A DNA stretch of 64,000 nucleotides, taken from assembly GCF_035994945.1 (NCBI RefSeq), contig NZ_CP108679.1, positions 1 to 64,000 of the forward strand, in the 5' to 3' direction. The stretch is from Streptomyces sp. NBC_01216 (GTDB lineage Bacteria; Actinomycetota; Actinomycetes; Streptomycetales; Streptomycetaceae). Shown here piece after piece: positions 41,390 to 49,918 of this stretch. Position 1 is the first letter of the stretch, and each line of letters begins with the position of its first letter. Below the pieces are notes generated by a model. The model was given only the letters and a program-made list of their open reading frames with translations, did not search any database and was not told the origin of the DNA. The position numbers and the translations under genes are program-made.

Positions 41390-42199
41390 ATGCCCCGCAT
41401 TCGCCCCGGCCGTAACCGGTCCAAGAACACCAACCGCCGTGCGCCGCTGCTGCTCAGCTCGATGGCCCCGGAGGACTTCAATGTCCGTCCGGACGAGGTC
41501 AAGTCGATCGCCTGCCCCGACTGCCGCACCTGGCGCCGGATCATGGGCGACAAGGTCCTCAAGATCCGCGAGCACTGCGTTACCGACAAGGTCGCGGACG
41601 GCGAGAAGCACACCCTGTGCCCCGGCACCGACCAGGTCGTGGAAATCGACATCGACGTACGGCGCTGGCAGTCCGACCAGAACCGCCTGCTGCGGGAGGC
41701 GATGCCGCAGGACAACCGGCGCGCGGCGCAGCAGTTCTACAAGCCGCTCCCGGCTCCGGCCGTTCCGGTCTCCCGGATTAAGGCGGAGGTCACGCTGGAG
41801 ACGACCCGCCAGTCCTACCTTGCGCACCGCAAGGGCTGCATCCGGTGCGTCAAGGGCACGCACTGCACGGACGGCGGCATCCTTGCCCGCCGCTACGTCC
41901 TCGCCCTCCAGGAGGAGCCCGCCCGCCGTGAGGCCCGCGAGCAGCTGGAGCGCCAGGAGCAGCGCGCCGCGCGGAAGCAGTCGGCGCCGGCCGTCCGCAA
42001 GGCGCAGTGGGCCAAGCACGGCGGCGAGGAAGTCGAGAAGGCGAACAACCGCTGCACGGCGCGGAAGAAGGGCTCGCTCTCCGAGTTCCGTGGTCCCGAC
42101 CTCCCGACGCTGCCGCAGGACATCAAGGCGCACGACCGGCGGCAGGCCGAACTGGGCAGGCAGTACGCCCGGAAGACCCCGGCGACGTCGGCGGCCTGA
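41390..42199 (+). CDS. Conserved plasmid protein with zinc-binding cysteine pairs
   Basis: Protein of 269 residues, basic, first gene of the rightward transfer module. Cysteine pairs suggest zinc binding: IACPDCRTWRRI near residue 41, EHCVTDK...HTLCPGT, and GCIRCVKGTHCTDGG near 147. The C-terminus is Arg/Lys/Gln-rich and helical. GGAG precedes the ATG by about 8 bases. Proteins of this kind recur at the start of transfer modules of Streptomyces plasmids and integrative elements, without known function. Confidence 0.75.
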   Translation: MPRIRPGRNRSKNTNRRAPLLLSSMAPEDFNVRPDEVKSIACPDCRTWRRIMGDKVLKIREHCVTDKVADGEKHTLCPGTDQVVEIDIDVRRWQSDQNRLLREAMPQDNRRAAQQFYKPLPAPAVPVSRIKAEVTLETTRQSYLAHRKGCIRCVKGTHCTDGGILARRYVLALQEEPARREAREQLERQEQRAARKQSAPAVRKAQWAKHGGEEVEKANNRCTARKKGSLSEFRGPDLPTLPQDIKAHDRRQAELGRQYARKTPATSAA

Positions 42200-42218
42200 C
42201 CCGCACCGAGACGAACGA

Positions 42219-42266
42219 CCACGGCCCCGGCCGCCCCGCTTCAAGAGGGGGCGGCCGGGGCCGTGG
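42219..42266 (+). terminator. Terminator
   Basis: A 19-bp perfect stem starting CCACGGCCCCGGCCGCCCC around a 10-base loop, 20 bases after the preceding stop codon. Confidence 0.85.
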
Positions 42267-42364
42267 CTGCTCGTACAGCAGTCGACTCCCCGACTGGGGA
42301 GTGATCGTGACAGCCCTTGGGATTGCAGCCCTCGGACTGTCCAGGACCTGTATCGGAGGACCTG

Positions 42365-42574
42365 ATGCCCAGCATGACACGCACCATCCCCGCCCCGTCG
42401 AACGGCCTCTACGACGACATGGAGGACGCCGACAACCAGAAGGGCCCGGAGCGCGACGAGACCGACGCCTTCCACCAGCTGGTCCGCCACCTGGTGGCCG
42501 ACGGCGACTCCCGCGCTGCGAAGGCCGGCCGCCGCGCCCGCCGCACCCTCGCGCAGATGGGGGCGGTCCGGTGA
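42365..42574 (+). CDS. Small hypothetical protein
   Basis: Protein of 69 residues from ATG 42365, with CGGAGGAC directly upstream as the ribosome site. The N-terminus is polar and disordered; residues 35-66 form an amphipathic basic helix (HQLVRHLVADGD...KAGRRARRTLAQM). It overlaps the next tiny gene by four bases (GTGA). No family is recognised. Confidence 0.65.
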   Translation: MPSMTRTIPAPSNGLYDDMEDADNQKGPERDETDAFHQLVRHLVADGDSRAAKAGRRARRTLAQMGAVR

Positions 42575-42666
42575 ACGCCGTCACGAGCCTGACCGACGCG
42601 GAGCGCGCTGAGCTCTCGCGCAAGAACGCTGAGCAGAACCAGCGGTCGGAGAACAACCGCCGCTGA
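42571..42666 (+). CDS. Very small (31-residue) protein
   Basis: GTG 42571 opens a 31-codon frame translating to a charged helix (SLTDAERAELSRKN, then QNQRSENNRR) and overlaps the previous stop by four bases, which argues for coupled translation. Codon use is normal for the replicon. Short as it is, spacing and composition make it a plausible real gene. Confidence 0.5.
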   Translation: MNAVTSLTDAERAELSRKNAEQNQRSENNRR

Positions 42667-42827
42667 CCGATCCCCCGGCATTGCCCGTCGTCTCCGCGCC
42701 TTCACGGGCGGGGCCGGCGGAGAGCGTCGGGAGCTCACCTTCGCTCCGGCCCGTCCGGCCGCCACCACGCAAACAGCCCCAGGGATGCACCCCCGGGGCT
42801 GTCGTACGGACCTTCTGGGAGGCCCTG

Positions 42828-43124
42828 ATGAACAGCTCCATCGTACGCACCCCCTACTACGGCGCCGACACCACCGACATCATCGAGCGCCCCCGCGCGG
42901 CCTGCGCCGACGAGGACCCCGAGCTCTTCTTCCCGATCGGCGACACCGGCCCGGCGCTCCTCTGGGAGGAGGAAGCCAAGGCTGTCTGCCGTCGCTGCCC
43001 GCTGATGGAGTCCTGCCTCCAGGGCGCGCTGGAGCGCGGCGAGAACTACGGCGTGTTCGGCGGGCTGTCCGAGAAGGAGCGCCGCTCCCTCAAGCGCCGC
43101 GCCGCCCGCAACCGCACCGCCTGA
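42828..43124 (+). CDS. WhiB-family iron-sulfur regulator
   Basis: Protein of 98 residues with the WhiB-like [4Fe-4S] ligands Cys26, Cys54, Cys57 and Cys63 (ACADEDPELFF; AVCRRCPLMESC), the turn motif GVFGGLSEKER and the basic tail RRSLKRRAARNR. WhiB-like proteins bind the RNA polymerase sigma factor and regulate development or stress; plasmid-borne ones occur in transfer regions. It has a ribosome site GGGAGG and its own upstream gap of about 160 bases that includes a likely terminator-promoter stretch. Confidence 0.93.
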   Translation: MNSSIVRTPYYGADTTDIIERPRAACADEDPELFFPIGDTGPALLWEEEAKAVCRRCPLMESCLQGALERGENYGVFGGLSEKERRSLKRRAARNRTA

Positions 43125-43262
43125 CGGGAGCGTCGGGCAACTTCCGGCCCGCCCCACAGCACTGCCGCACAACGGCTGTCCGCACGACGGGCCGCCGGCC
43201 TTTTCGCACGTCTCCAGCCCGGAACAATCCCGGGATCGCTTCCTCCCCCGCAGGAGAGCCCC

Positions 43263-43517
43263 ATGGAAAGCAGCCACCAGCTCGACACCGCGACGACCCG
43301 CACGGGCACCACCCGGATGACGGACTCGCAGTGCACGCACACGCCGAAGTGTCCGACGGCCAGCTCCGACCGCGAGGCCGCGCAGGTCGTGGCGGCCCAC
43401 CCGGAGCAGGGCTGGAGCCTGTTGTGCAACGCCCTGGTGCTCTTCGAGGACACCGGCGAGCTGCTGCCCGACGGCCAGGTCGTCGCCCCGCACCGTCCCG
43501 TCGCGGCCATGGCCTGA
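43263..43517 (+). CDS. DUF5999-family small protein
   Basis: Protein of 84 residues. The family core is clear: CTHTPKCPTASSDREAA, then AAHPEQGWSLLCNALVLFEDTGELLPDGQ with PHRP near the end. An ATG 54 bases downstream (MTDSQCTH) is an alternative start, but the longer form has GGAG at the right distance. Function unknown; such proteins are widespread in Streptomyces chromosomes and plasmids. Confidence 0.82.
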   Translation: MESSHQLDTATTRTGTTRMTDSQCTHTPKCPTASSDREAAQVVAAHPEQGWSLLCNALVLFEDTGELLPDGQVVAPHRPVAAMA

Positions 43518-43612
43518 CGGCTGCCCGATCCGCCCGCACCGGCCGCCGCACCCCAGCGGCCGGGACGGGCGGTGACAGGGAGCCGGACAGTCCGGACCAC
43601 GAAGGGATGGCC

Positions 43613-43789
43613 ATGCGCGGAGACCGCGTCACGCTCACCACCGACATCGAGGCGCTCGGCACCCGGCACAAGGCAGGGGACCAGGGAACCGTCGAAGAGG
43701 TCCACACCGGAGGCCACCTCACCGTCCGCATGGACGACGGCCGCCACAACTTCCCCACCCGCGACGAGGTGACCACCGCTCAGCGGTGA
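43613..43789 (+). CDS. DUF4314-like small protein
   Basis: Protein of 58 residues starting at the second ATG (43613), which is correctly spaced from GAAGGG; the first ATG lies right on that site. The sequence RGDRVTLTTDIEALG...KAGDQGTVEEVHTGGHLTVRMDDGR is a short SH3/KOW-like beta barrel as in DUF4314 proteins. Partner or role is unknown. It sits among short transfer-region genes. Confidence 0.75.
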   Translation: MRGDRVTLTTDIEALGTRHKAGDQGTVEEVHTGGHLTVRMDDGRHNFPTRDEVTTAQR

Positions 43790-43860
43790 CCGACTGCCAG
43801 TTGCCTGATCCGACCGCACCGGCCGCCGCACCCCGGACCACGAGAGTAAGAGGAGAGCAC

Positions 43861-44232
43861 ATGGCAGGGCAGCAGACGCAGACCACCCGACCGGCCGTCA
43901 CCTACATCAAGGGCGACATCGTCCTGTTCCGCAACGTCGAACGGTTCTGGCTCGGCCAGCCCGGCCACACCTTCGTCGGCCGGGTGGAGCGGTCCTGGAC
44001 GCACGTCGACACCGGCAAGGTCCTCTACGACCTGACCGAACTGGGCAGCCTCAGCTACCGCGCGGGCATCGACCCCGACTACATGCGGCCCCTCCCGGCG
44101 ACCGACGCGATGCACGACATCGACACGGCCCCGCTGAAGGAGCCGGACACCGGGGCGATGACCTCGGCCGCCGTCGCCTGGCTGCGCCAGCACCTCGTAC
44201 GGGACGCCGCCGCGCTGCCCGCCCCGCGCTGA
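43861..44232 (+). CDS. Hypothetical protein with a short SH3-like beta domain
   Basis: Protein of 123 residues from ATG 43861 behind AGAGGAG. Residues 14-80 (YIKGDIVLFRNVERFWLGQPGHTFVGRVERSW...YDLTEL) look like a small beta barrel; the C-terminal 40 residues form a helix. No named family is recognised. It is followed by a strong terminator before the spdB-like gene. Confidence 0.65.
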   Translation: MAGQQTQTTRPAVTYIKGDIVLFRNVERFWLGQPGHTFVGRVERSWTHVDTGKVLYDLTELGSLSYRAGIDPDYMRPLPATDAMHDIDTAPLKEPDTGAMTSAAVAWLRQHLVRDAAALPAPR

Positions 44233-44252
44233 CTACCTGCCCCACGCAGAAC

Positions 44253-44299
44253 GGCCCTCCGAGTCCCCGGCATTCAAGCTGCCGGGGCCCCGGAGGGCC
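44253..44299 (+). terminator. Terminator
   Basis: GGCCCTCCG...CCCCGGC pairs with GCCGGGGC...CGGAGGGCC around ATTCAAGCT; the loop-stem is interrupted by one small bulge. Confidence 0.8.
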
Positions 44300-44377
44300 T
44301 GGTCACGATCCTACCCACCGCCGTAGATCCACGGTGCCCCTTCTGTACGGAGGCGCCCGGAAGAGAGAGGACTCCCC

Positions 44378-46543
44378 GTGGCCACCAAGCCCGCCACCCG
44401 CCGCCGGCGCCAGCCCGCGGCGACCCCGAAGCCCCGCAACGGGCGCGCCAAGGCACCGGCGACGCCGGCTTCCATCCCCGCCCAGGCCACCGCCCCCGAG
44501 GAGAAGGTGCCGCTGGTGTTCCCGGAGGCCGACCTGGTCGTGGCCGACGCCGCCGACCGCGCTGCCGACCTTCGGGACCAGGCCCTCGACGACGTCGCGC
44601 GGATCCTCGCCGACGGCGAGGCCCGCGCCACCGAGCTGCTGGACGGTGCCCGCACCGAGGCGGCCTCGATCACCGAGGCCGCCGCGAGCGAGCAGTCCCG
44701 CCTCCTGGCCGTCGCCGCGACGGACGCCGACCGGGTCCGCACGGAGGCCGCCACCACGGCGGCCGCCGACGCCGACCAGCGCCGGGCCGCCGCCGAAGCG
44801 ACGGCGGAGCAGCTGCTCGCCGACGCGCGCCGCGATGCCGACACCGTCACGGCGACGGCGGCCGGTGAGGCCGAGAAGGTCCTCGCCGACGCCAAGGTGA
44901 CGGTGGAGCAGCTGCTCGCCGACGCGCGCCGCCAGGCGCAGGAGGTCACCACCTCGGCGGCCGCGCAGGCGGAGCAGGTCCGGACCGAGGCCGCGCAGGC
45001 CGCCGCGAAGGCCCTCGCCGACGCGGAGAACGTGCGCACCGAGCTGCTCGCGGCTGCGGAGCGCACCGCGGCTGAGACCCGCACCCGGGCCACCACCGAC
45101 GCCGAACAGGTGCTGGAGCGGGCGCGGGGCGAGGCCGACCGGATGCGCGAGAGCGCTGACGGCCAGGCCGCGCAGGTACGGGCCGGAGCCGAGAAGGTCG
45201 CCGCCGGCCTTCGCGCGGATGCCGACCGCGCCCTGGCCGACGCCCGCACTTCCGCTGAGGAGCTGCGGACGGCGGCCGACAAGGACGCCGCCCGGCTGCG
45301 CGAGCAGGCCGAAGCCGACGCGCAGTCGGCCCGGGAGGCGGCGGCGCAGGCCACGGCCGACCAGGCCGCCGCCGCGCAGGCCCGAGCCGAAGCGGACCGG
45401 GTCCTCGAGGCGGCGACGCAGCGCACCGTGCAGCGGGCGCGGCGCCGGGAGATCCGGACCGAGTCGCGCGCCGCACGGCGCAAGGCCCGCGACGAGGCCC
45501 GGCCCGCCGGCGGGGTGCCGCCGCTGTCCGGCCAGGAGCTGGTGCTGGTCGTCGGGATCGTCCTGGCGGCCGCGGTCGTCTCCACGCTCGGGCTGCTCTC
45601 CTCCTACACCGCGCTGGAGACCAAGGCCGCCAGCTGGGGCTGGGACTGGCCGTGGCTGCTGCCCGTCGGCATCGACGTCGCCATCCCCGCCTTCACCGGC
45701 GCCAACCTGATCCTGATCCGGATGGGCATGGAGCTCCGCTGGATCCGGTGGGTGCCCCGCGCGCTGACGGCGGTGACGGTCTACCTGAACTGGCAGGCGT
45801 CCTCCACTCCCGGAGGCCGGATCGGGCACGCCGCCCTCACGCTGCTCTGGGTGATCTTCTCCGAGATCGCCTCGCACGTGTACGGCACGCGGATCGGCGC
45901 GGTCACCGGCAAGAAGCGGATGGAGACGGTGCGCCGCTCGCGCTGGATCCTCGCTCCGATCCCGACCGCCCGGCTTCGCCGCCGGATGATCCTGTGGGAG
46001 ATCACCAGCTACGAGGAGGCGCTCACCCGCCTCCAGGAGCAGACCTACCTGCGAGCGCAGCTCAAGGAGAAGTACGGCTGGCGGTGGCGGAGCAAGGCTC
46101 CGCTGGAGCAGCGGATGGCACTCAAGCTCGGAGAGGCGCCCGCCGCGCTCGCCGACACGCTCACCCCCGAGGACGCTCACACCATCGAGCGCGTGGAGGA
46201 GAGCGCGCGCGCTCACCCCGACGTGAGCGCGCTCACCGCCGGGGAGACGGACGGCGAGCGCGAGCGCCCGGCGCTCACCTCCGGCGCTCACGAGGGTGAG
46301 CGCGACACGGAGGACGACGACGCTCACCGAGCGGACGGCGCTCTTTCCCGCAGCGAGAGCGACGCGCTCACCGAGCGCCGCCACGCTCGCATCCGTCTCC
46401 TCTACACCGAGCTCGGGCGCCGCCCCGAGTGGAAGGAGATCCGCGACGCGCTCACCGACGCGGAACTGTCCGACACCCCGGTCTCCCGCCCGACCGCCCA
46501 GCGCCTGCGCGCTCAGGTCGAAGAAGTCACCCCGAGCGCGTAG
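44378..46543 (+). CDS. SpdB2-like DUF2637 membrane protein with long coiled-coil N-terminus
   Basis: Protein of 721 residues starting with GTG. Residues about 50-370 are an Ala/Glu/Arg coiled coil with repeated 11-residue units such as AEQLLADARRDAD and VEQLLADARRQAQ. Residues about 385-500 hold four membrane segments typical of DUF2637/SpdB2 (LVLVVGIVLAAAVVSTLGLLS; LLPVGIDVAIPAFTGANLIL). The C-terminal 200 residues are polar and end in a helical domain. SpdB2 proteins help spread plasmids between hyphal compartments and interact with TraB. The coiled coil makes it far longer than usual. Its 3' part also carries a cluster of GTGAGCGC octamers. Confidence 0.85.
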   Translation: MATKPATRRRRQPAATPKPRNGRAKAPATPASIPAQATAPEEKVPLVFPEADLVVADAADRAADLRDQALDDVARILADGEARATELLDGARTEAASITEAAASEQSRLLAVAATDADRVRTEAATTAAADADQRRAAAEATAEQLLADARRDADTVTATAAGEAEKVLADAKVTVEQLLADARRQAQEVTTSAAAQAEQVRTEAAQAAAKALADAENVRTELLAAAERTAAETRTRATTDAEQVLERARGEADRMRESADGQAAQVRAGAEKVAAGLRADADRALADARTSAEELRTAADKDAARLREQAEADAQSAREAAAQATADQAAAAQARAEADRVLEAATQRTVQRARRREIRTESRAARRKARDEARPAGGVPPLSGQELVLVVGIVLAAAVVSTLGLLSSYTALETKAASWGWDWPWLLPVGIDVAIPAFTGANLILIRMGMELRWIRWVPRALTAVTVYLNWQASSTPGGRIGHAALTLLWVIFSEIASHVYGTRIGAVTGKKRMETVRRSRWILAPIPTARLRRRMILWEITSYEEALTRLQEQTYLRAQLKEKYGWRWRSKAPLEQRMALKLGEAPAALADTLTPEDAHTIERVEESARAHPDVSALTAGETDGERERPALTSGAHEGERDTEDDDAHRADGALSRSESDALTERRHARIRLLYTELGRRPEWKEIRDALTDAELSDTPVSRPTAQRLRAQVEEVTPSA

Positions 46544-46641
46544 GCGAGCGCTCGGTGAGCGCCGATGCGCTCACCCTCTGGCAGAACCCCTGCCGCTCAT
46601 GGTCGCCCCCGGCCCGCGCCCACGCTCCCGAGCGTGAGCGC
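46209..46641. repeat. Cluster of eleven GTGAGCGC/GCGCTCAC octamers
   Basis: Copies of GCGCTCAC or its complement start at 46209, 46223, 46229, 46271, 46284, 46296, 46364, 46448, 46555, 46567 and 46634. Two overlap to make the perfect 14-bp palindrome at 46223-46236. Eight lie within the 3' coding part of the spdB-like gene and three beyond its stop. Streptomyces TraB recognises clusters of plasmid-specific octamers (TRS) at the clt locus, so this is a candidate transfer site. Confidence 0.6.
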
Positions 46642-46789
46642 GGACCGGTGACGGCCACGGCCGGCAGGCCGCACGCCCGCGCCCGCCCCGAGCGGGGCGC
46701 GGACGAAATCGCTCCGATCACCACCCCGCGCAACAGCCTCGGGGACGGACTCCCCCTCCCCAACCCCCGAGACCTGGAGGTCTTCTCGC

Positions 46790-47266
46790 ATGAACGGCAA
46801 CGACCCGAACTACTCCCCCCTGCGCGACGTGGCGCAGAGCCCGGAGGCAACCGCCCGGTACCTGGCCGACGTTCAGCGGGTCCTGCTGGACATCGGCAAG
46901 AACCTGGAGACCCTCGCGCTCGAGACCCGCGTGCACCTGCGCGGCACGAACGTGGAGGGCGACCGCTGGTACCACGCCCGGCTGCGCGCGATGCCCGTCG
47001 AAAAGGCCCTCGGCAACGTGCTCAAGAACCTCAACAACCTGACCGAGGGCCTGGAAAAGAGCGCCTACAAGCGCCGCGCCCACGACGAATCCGTCGTGAA
47101 TACGGCGAAGGACAGGAAGGAAAAGGAGATCGAAAGGCAGCGGAAGAAGAACCCGCCGACGCTCCAGGTCGCACCCCCGCCGCCCCAGCAGGGTGCGCAG
47201 AACCAGAATTCCGGCTATGGTGGTCCCACGTCGATTTACGACCTCGGTAAGAGGGAGTCGGCGTGA
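46790..47266 (+). CDS. Hypothetical transfer-region protein
   Basis: Protein of 158 residues. Residues about 15-90 form long helices (EATARYLADVQRVLLDIGKNLETLALE; LGNVLKNLNNLTEGLEK), followed by a basic Lys/Arg/Glu helix and a Pro/Gln-rich tail. No membrane segment or signal peptide. It overlaps the following gene by four bases. Lower GC in the last third than in its neighbours. No family recognised. Confidence 0.65.
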   Translation: MNGNDPNYSPLRDVAQSPEATARYLADVQRVLLDIGKNLETLALETRVHLRGTNVEGDRWYHARLRAMPVEKALGNVLKNLNNLTEGLEKSAYKRRAHDESVVNTAKDRKEKEIERQRKKNPPTLQVAPPPPQQGAQNQNSGYGGPTSIYDLGKRESA

Positions 47267-47571
47267 CGCGCCCCCTCAGCAGTACCGAACGCTCGATCCA
47301 AGGGCGGAACGGCTGGCTGCAGGAAGAAGAGCGCAAGGCGATCGAAAGTCGCGGGGAAATCGGCCGGATGGAATTCTGGCTCCGCGTTACTCGAACCGAA
47401 ATCAGCCGGGACGTAAAAGCGGGACGCGGTGATGTCGTCACCGCATTCACGTTGGTCTGCCGCCTCTTCAAGCTGGTCTTGGAGAAGCGGCAGGCGGGCG
47501 ACCCGCGGTTGTTCGACCACCTCATGCAGTACGCGGACACCGTCCTGAAGCAGCACGGCCCGCGTAGCTGA
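47263..47571 (+). CDS. Hypothetical transfer-region protein
   Basis: Protein of 102 residues with GTG start overlapping the previous gene by four bases. It is helical and basic (ERSIQGRNGWLQEEERKAIE; TAFTLVCRLFKLVLEKRQ), without recognised domain. A strong terminator follows 16 bases after its stop. It probably forms a two-gene unit with its upstream neighbour. Confidence 0.65.
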   Translation: MTRPLSSTERSIQGRNGWLQEEERKAIESRGEIGRMEFWLRVTRTEISRDVKAGRGDVVTAFTLVCRLFKLVLEKRQAGDPRLFDHLMQYADTVLKQHGPRS

Positions 47572-47586
47572 GCGTCACCCCATGAA

Positions 47587-47611
47587 GGCCCCGCCGGGCT
47601 CCGGCGGGGCC
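47587..47611 (+). terminator. Terminator
   Basis: Perfect GGCCCCGCCGG/CCGGCGGGGCC stem with a 3-base loop, right after the preceding gene. Confidence 0.85.
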
Positions 47612-47625
47612 TCGCGCGCGTAAAG

Positions 47626-47659
47626 CGTGCACACGTGCACGTGCACGCGCGTGCACACG
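47626..47659. promoter_or_regulatory. GTGCAC repeat cluster upstream of the large low-complexity gene
   Basis: Four GTGCAC words at 47627, 47635, 47641 and 47651 within 34 bases, together forming a near-palindromic run. It lies between a terminator and the start of the next gene, the position of a promoter operator. Confidence 0.55.
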
Positions 47660-47701
47660 AGACCCCACTGTCTGTCAAGTCCCCAGGAGGGGAGGTGCCC
47701 C

Positions 47702-49897
47702 GTGTCCGACGAGTCCGACGACACCGGCGGCGGAACCCTGGTCCACGGTCCGTGGAGCGGCGATTCCACCTACACGCTGCCGTCGATCCCGGATTTCATC
47801 GACACCATTCCGCCGCCGGAAGACATTCCGGAGGCTCCCCCGGAGAGCCCGGAGGAGACCACGATGGAACTTCCCGCGATTCCGGCTGCTCCCAACCCGG
47901 CTGCGGCGCTGCGTTCCGAAGGAATTGCCGCGTCGGAAGCCGGTAAAGAAGAAGGCGAATACGAGGAAGGCGAATACGAGCAGCCCCGTTCTCTCGCCGA
48001 CCGTCTCGGTGACTGGTTGGAATTCCGACTGGAAATGGCGCGGTACAACCAGGAAAGCGAAGCGCCTTTCCGTGAGGCTGAAATAGCGCGGAAGGCGGCG
48101 CTGCTGGAGGGCCGCACCGCGCAGGAAGTCGCGATGATGGAGCAGAACGGAAAGCTCCACGCCGCGATGATGAAAGCGAAGGGCGACAAGGCGGCGGCGC
48201 GCGGAAAGGCGGATGCCGACCGTACGAAGTCGTCTTCCTCCGGCCTGGGTGCGGACAAGGGCCGCTCGAAGGCCGGCGGCGGGGGCGGGTCCTCGCGCGG
48301 CGGGGGCGGCAGCGGGCCGTCCCGCACCAACTCGGGTGCCGGGCCGAAGGGGTCCGGCGGCTCGCGCGGCTCCAACTCCGGCGGCCCCGGGAGCCGTTCG
48401 GGGTCCGGGAGCGGCAGCGGCAGCGGTAGCGGAGGCGGCAAGGGCGGCACGAAGGGCCCTCAGTCGGGCTCTGGCGGCCGTTCGGCCGGTTCCGGGCGCA
48501 GCGCGTCCGGGGGCTCGAAGGGCTCTCAGACGGGCTCTGGCGGCTCCGGGCGGGGCAACTCGAAGGACGACAGGGCAAGTCAGTCGTCCGGCGCCCGTAC
48601 CGAGCGGGCCCGCGGCCGCCAGGAGCGCGCCGGGGCCCGCCAGGCCGGGCGGCAGGAGCGGCGCAGCGCCGGGCACTCCGCCGGTGTCGCGGACCGGTCC
48701 AAGGACCGCGACCAGGGCCGCGCGCAGCGGCAGCAGGCGTGGGAGGACCGCCGGGCCAAGCGCCAGGAGCGGGACGCGGCTCGGAAGGCGAAGCGGGAAG
48801 CCGCGGCGTCGGCCGACCCGGGCCGCACCACGCTGGGCAAGGCCGTCGGCGAGGAAGCCCAGCGTCGCTTCGACAAGCGGCGTGCCGACGCGAAGGCCGC
48901 GCAGGAGGCGAAGGACGCCAAGGCGGCCGGCACCGAGAAGGTGAACCTGACCAAGGACAAGGACTCCAAGGCCAAGGGCACCGACGGCAAGGACGCCAAG
49001 GACGGCTCTGGCGGGTCCTCCGGCGCCGCGAAGGACGGCACGGCGGGTGATACGCCGGGGACGGATTCCACGGCCGGTGACGGGTCGTCTGACGGCGGGA
49101 AGAAGCGGCGTCGGTTCCGGCGCCGGCGCACCGGCGCCACCGGCCGGGCCGGTCGGCGCGGACGTTCCCGCCGCACCGGGCGCACCGGTCGTACGGGGCG
49201 TGGTCGTACGGGGCGTGCCGGTCGGCGCGGCCGTCCGGCGGACAGCCCGTTCGGCGAGGAGGACTCCACCCCGACGGTGGAGTGGCCCGACCGCCCCACC
49301 CGCCCGCCGCGCACCGGCGCCACGGGCGGCGACGACATCGTCGACGCGGACATCGTCCCCGACGCCCCCGGGGCCCTCACGGCCGGCGTGCGGGGCCTGC
49401 CGCCCGCGCCGGAGCAGCACACCGCACGGCCCGGCACCAGTCGGCCGACAGCCACGGAAGGGAGCAGCGTGAGCAGCTCGCAGGTCAGCAGGCCGTCCGG
49501 CGGGGGCGGCCTCGGCGCCCAGCACCGCACGGACATCACGTTCGACGACTACCTGGTGGAGATGGCGAACATCGCCATCCAGGCCGCCTCCGACCAGGAG
49601 CGGGCCGAAGCCCTCGCGGAGGCCCTGGACAAGGTGGCCGACGCCCTGCGGGACATGGCCACCGACCTGGTCGGTGACCACAACGTCACCACCGAGGTCA
49701 CCGAGCTGATCTCGGACCTGGCCGACTCCGCGGCCCGCATGAAGCAGCAGGCGGAGCGGTGCGCGACCGAGTGCGGGTTGGCCCTGGAGGCCGCCAAGCT
49801 CGCGGCCGCGATGGTCGCCCGCGTGTACGGCGAGGACATGGCCGCGAAGGAAGACGCGGGCCTGAACTACGTGTCCGCCGCCGCCCACCACGACTAA
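47702..49897 (+). CDS. Large low-complexity (Gly/Ser/Arg/Lys-rich) plasmid protein
   Basis: Protein of 731 residues starting with GTG after AGGAGGGGAGG. An acidic Pro-rich N-terminus (PPPEDIPEAPPESPEE) precedes a helical stretch (residues about 100-175). Residues about 190-330 are Gly/Ser repeats (GSGSGSGSGSGGG), 330-480 charged Lys/Arg/Ala, and about 490-520 a very basic RRRFRRRRTG...GRTGRGRTGRAGRR tract that should bind nucleic acid. The last 130 residues are a regular helical domain (DDYLVEMANIAIQAASDQERAEALAEALDKVADALRDM, in two helices). A DNA-binding scaffold for transfer is possible; function unknown. Confidence 0.7.
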   Translation: MSDESDDTGGGTLVHGPWSGDSTYTLPSIPDFIDTIPPPEDIPEAPPESPEETTMELPAIPAAPNPAAALRSEGIAASEAGKEEGEYEEGEYEQPRSLADRLGDWLEFRLEMARYNQESEAPFREAEIARKAALLEGRTAQEVAMMEQNGKLHAAMMKAKGDKAAARGKADADRTKSSSSGLGADKGRSKAGGGGGSSRGGGGSGPSRTNSGAGPKGSGGSRGSNSGGPGSRSGSGSGSGSGSGGGKGGTKGPQSGSGGRSAGSGRSASGGSKGSQTGSGGSGRGNSKDDRASQSSGARTERARGRQERAGARQAGRQERRSAGHSAGVADRSKDRDQGRAQRQQAWEDRRAKRQERDAARKAKREAAASADPGRTTLGKAVGEEAQRRFDKRRADAKAAQEAKDAKAAGTEKVNLTKDKDSKAKGTDGKDAKDGSGGSSGAAKDGTAGDTPGTDSTAGDGSSDGGKKRRRFRRRRTGATGRAGRRGRSRRTGRTGRTGRGRTGRAGRRGRPADSPFGEEDSTPTVEWPDRPTRPPRTGATGGDDIVDADIVPDAPGALTAGVRGLPPAPEQHTARPGTSRPTATEGSSVSSSQVSRPSGGGGLGAQHRTDITFDDYLVEMANIAIQAASDQERAEALAEALDKVADALRDMATDLVGDHNVTTEVTELISDLADSAARMKQQAERCATECGLALEAAKLAAAMVARVYGEDMAAKEDAGLNYVSAAAHHD

Positions 49898-49918
49898 GCA
49901 GAGGGAGGAAACCCGCTG

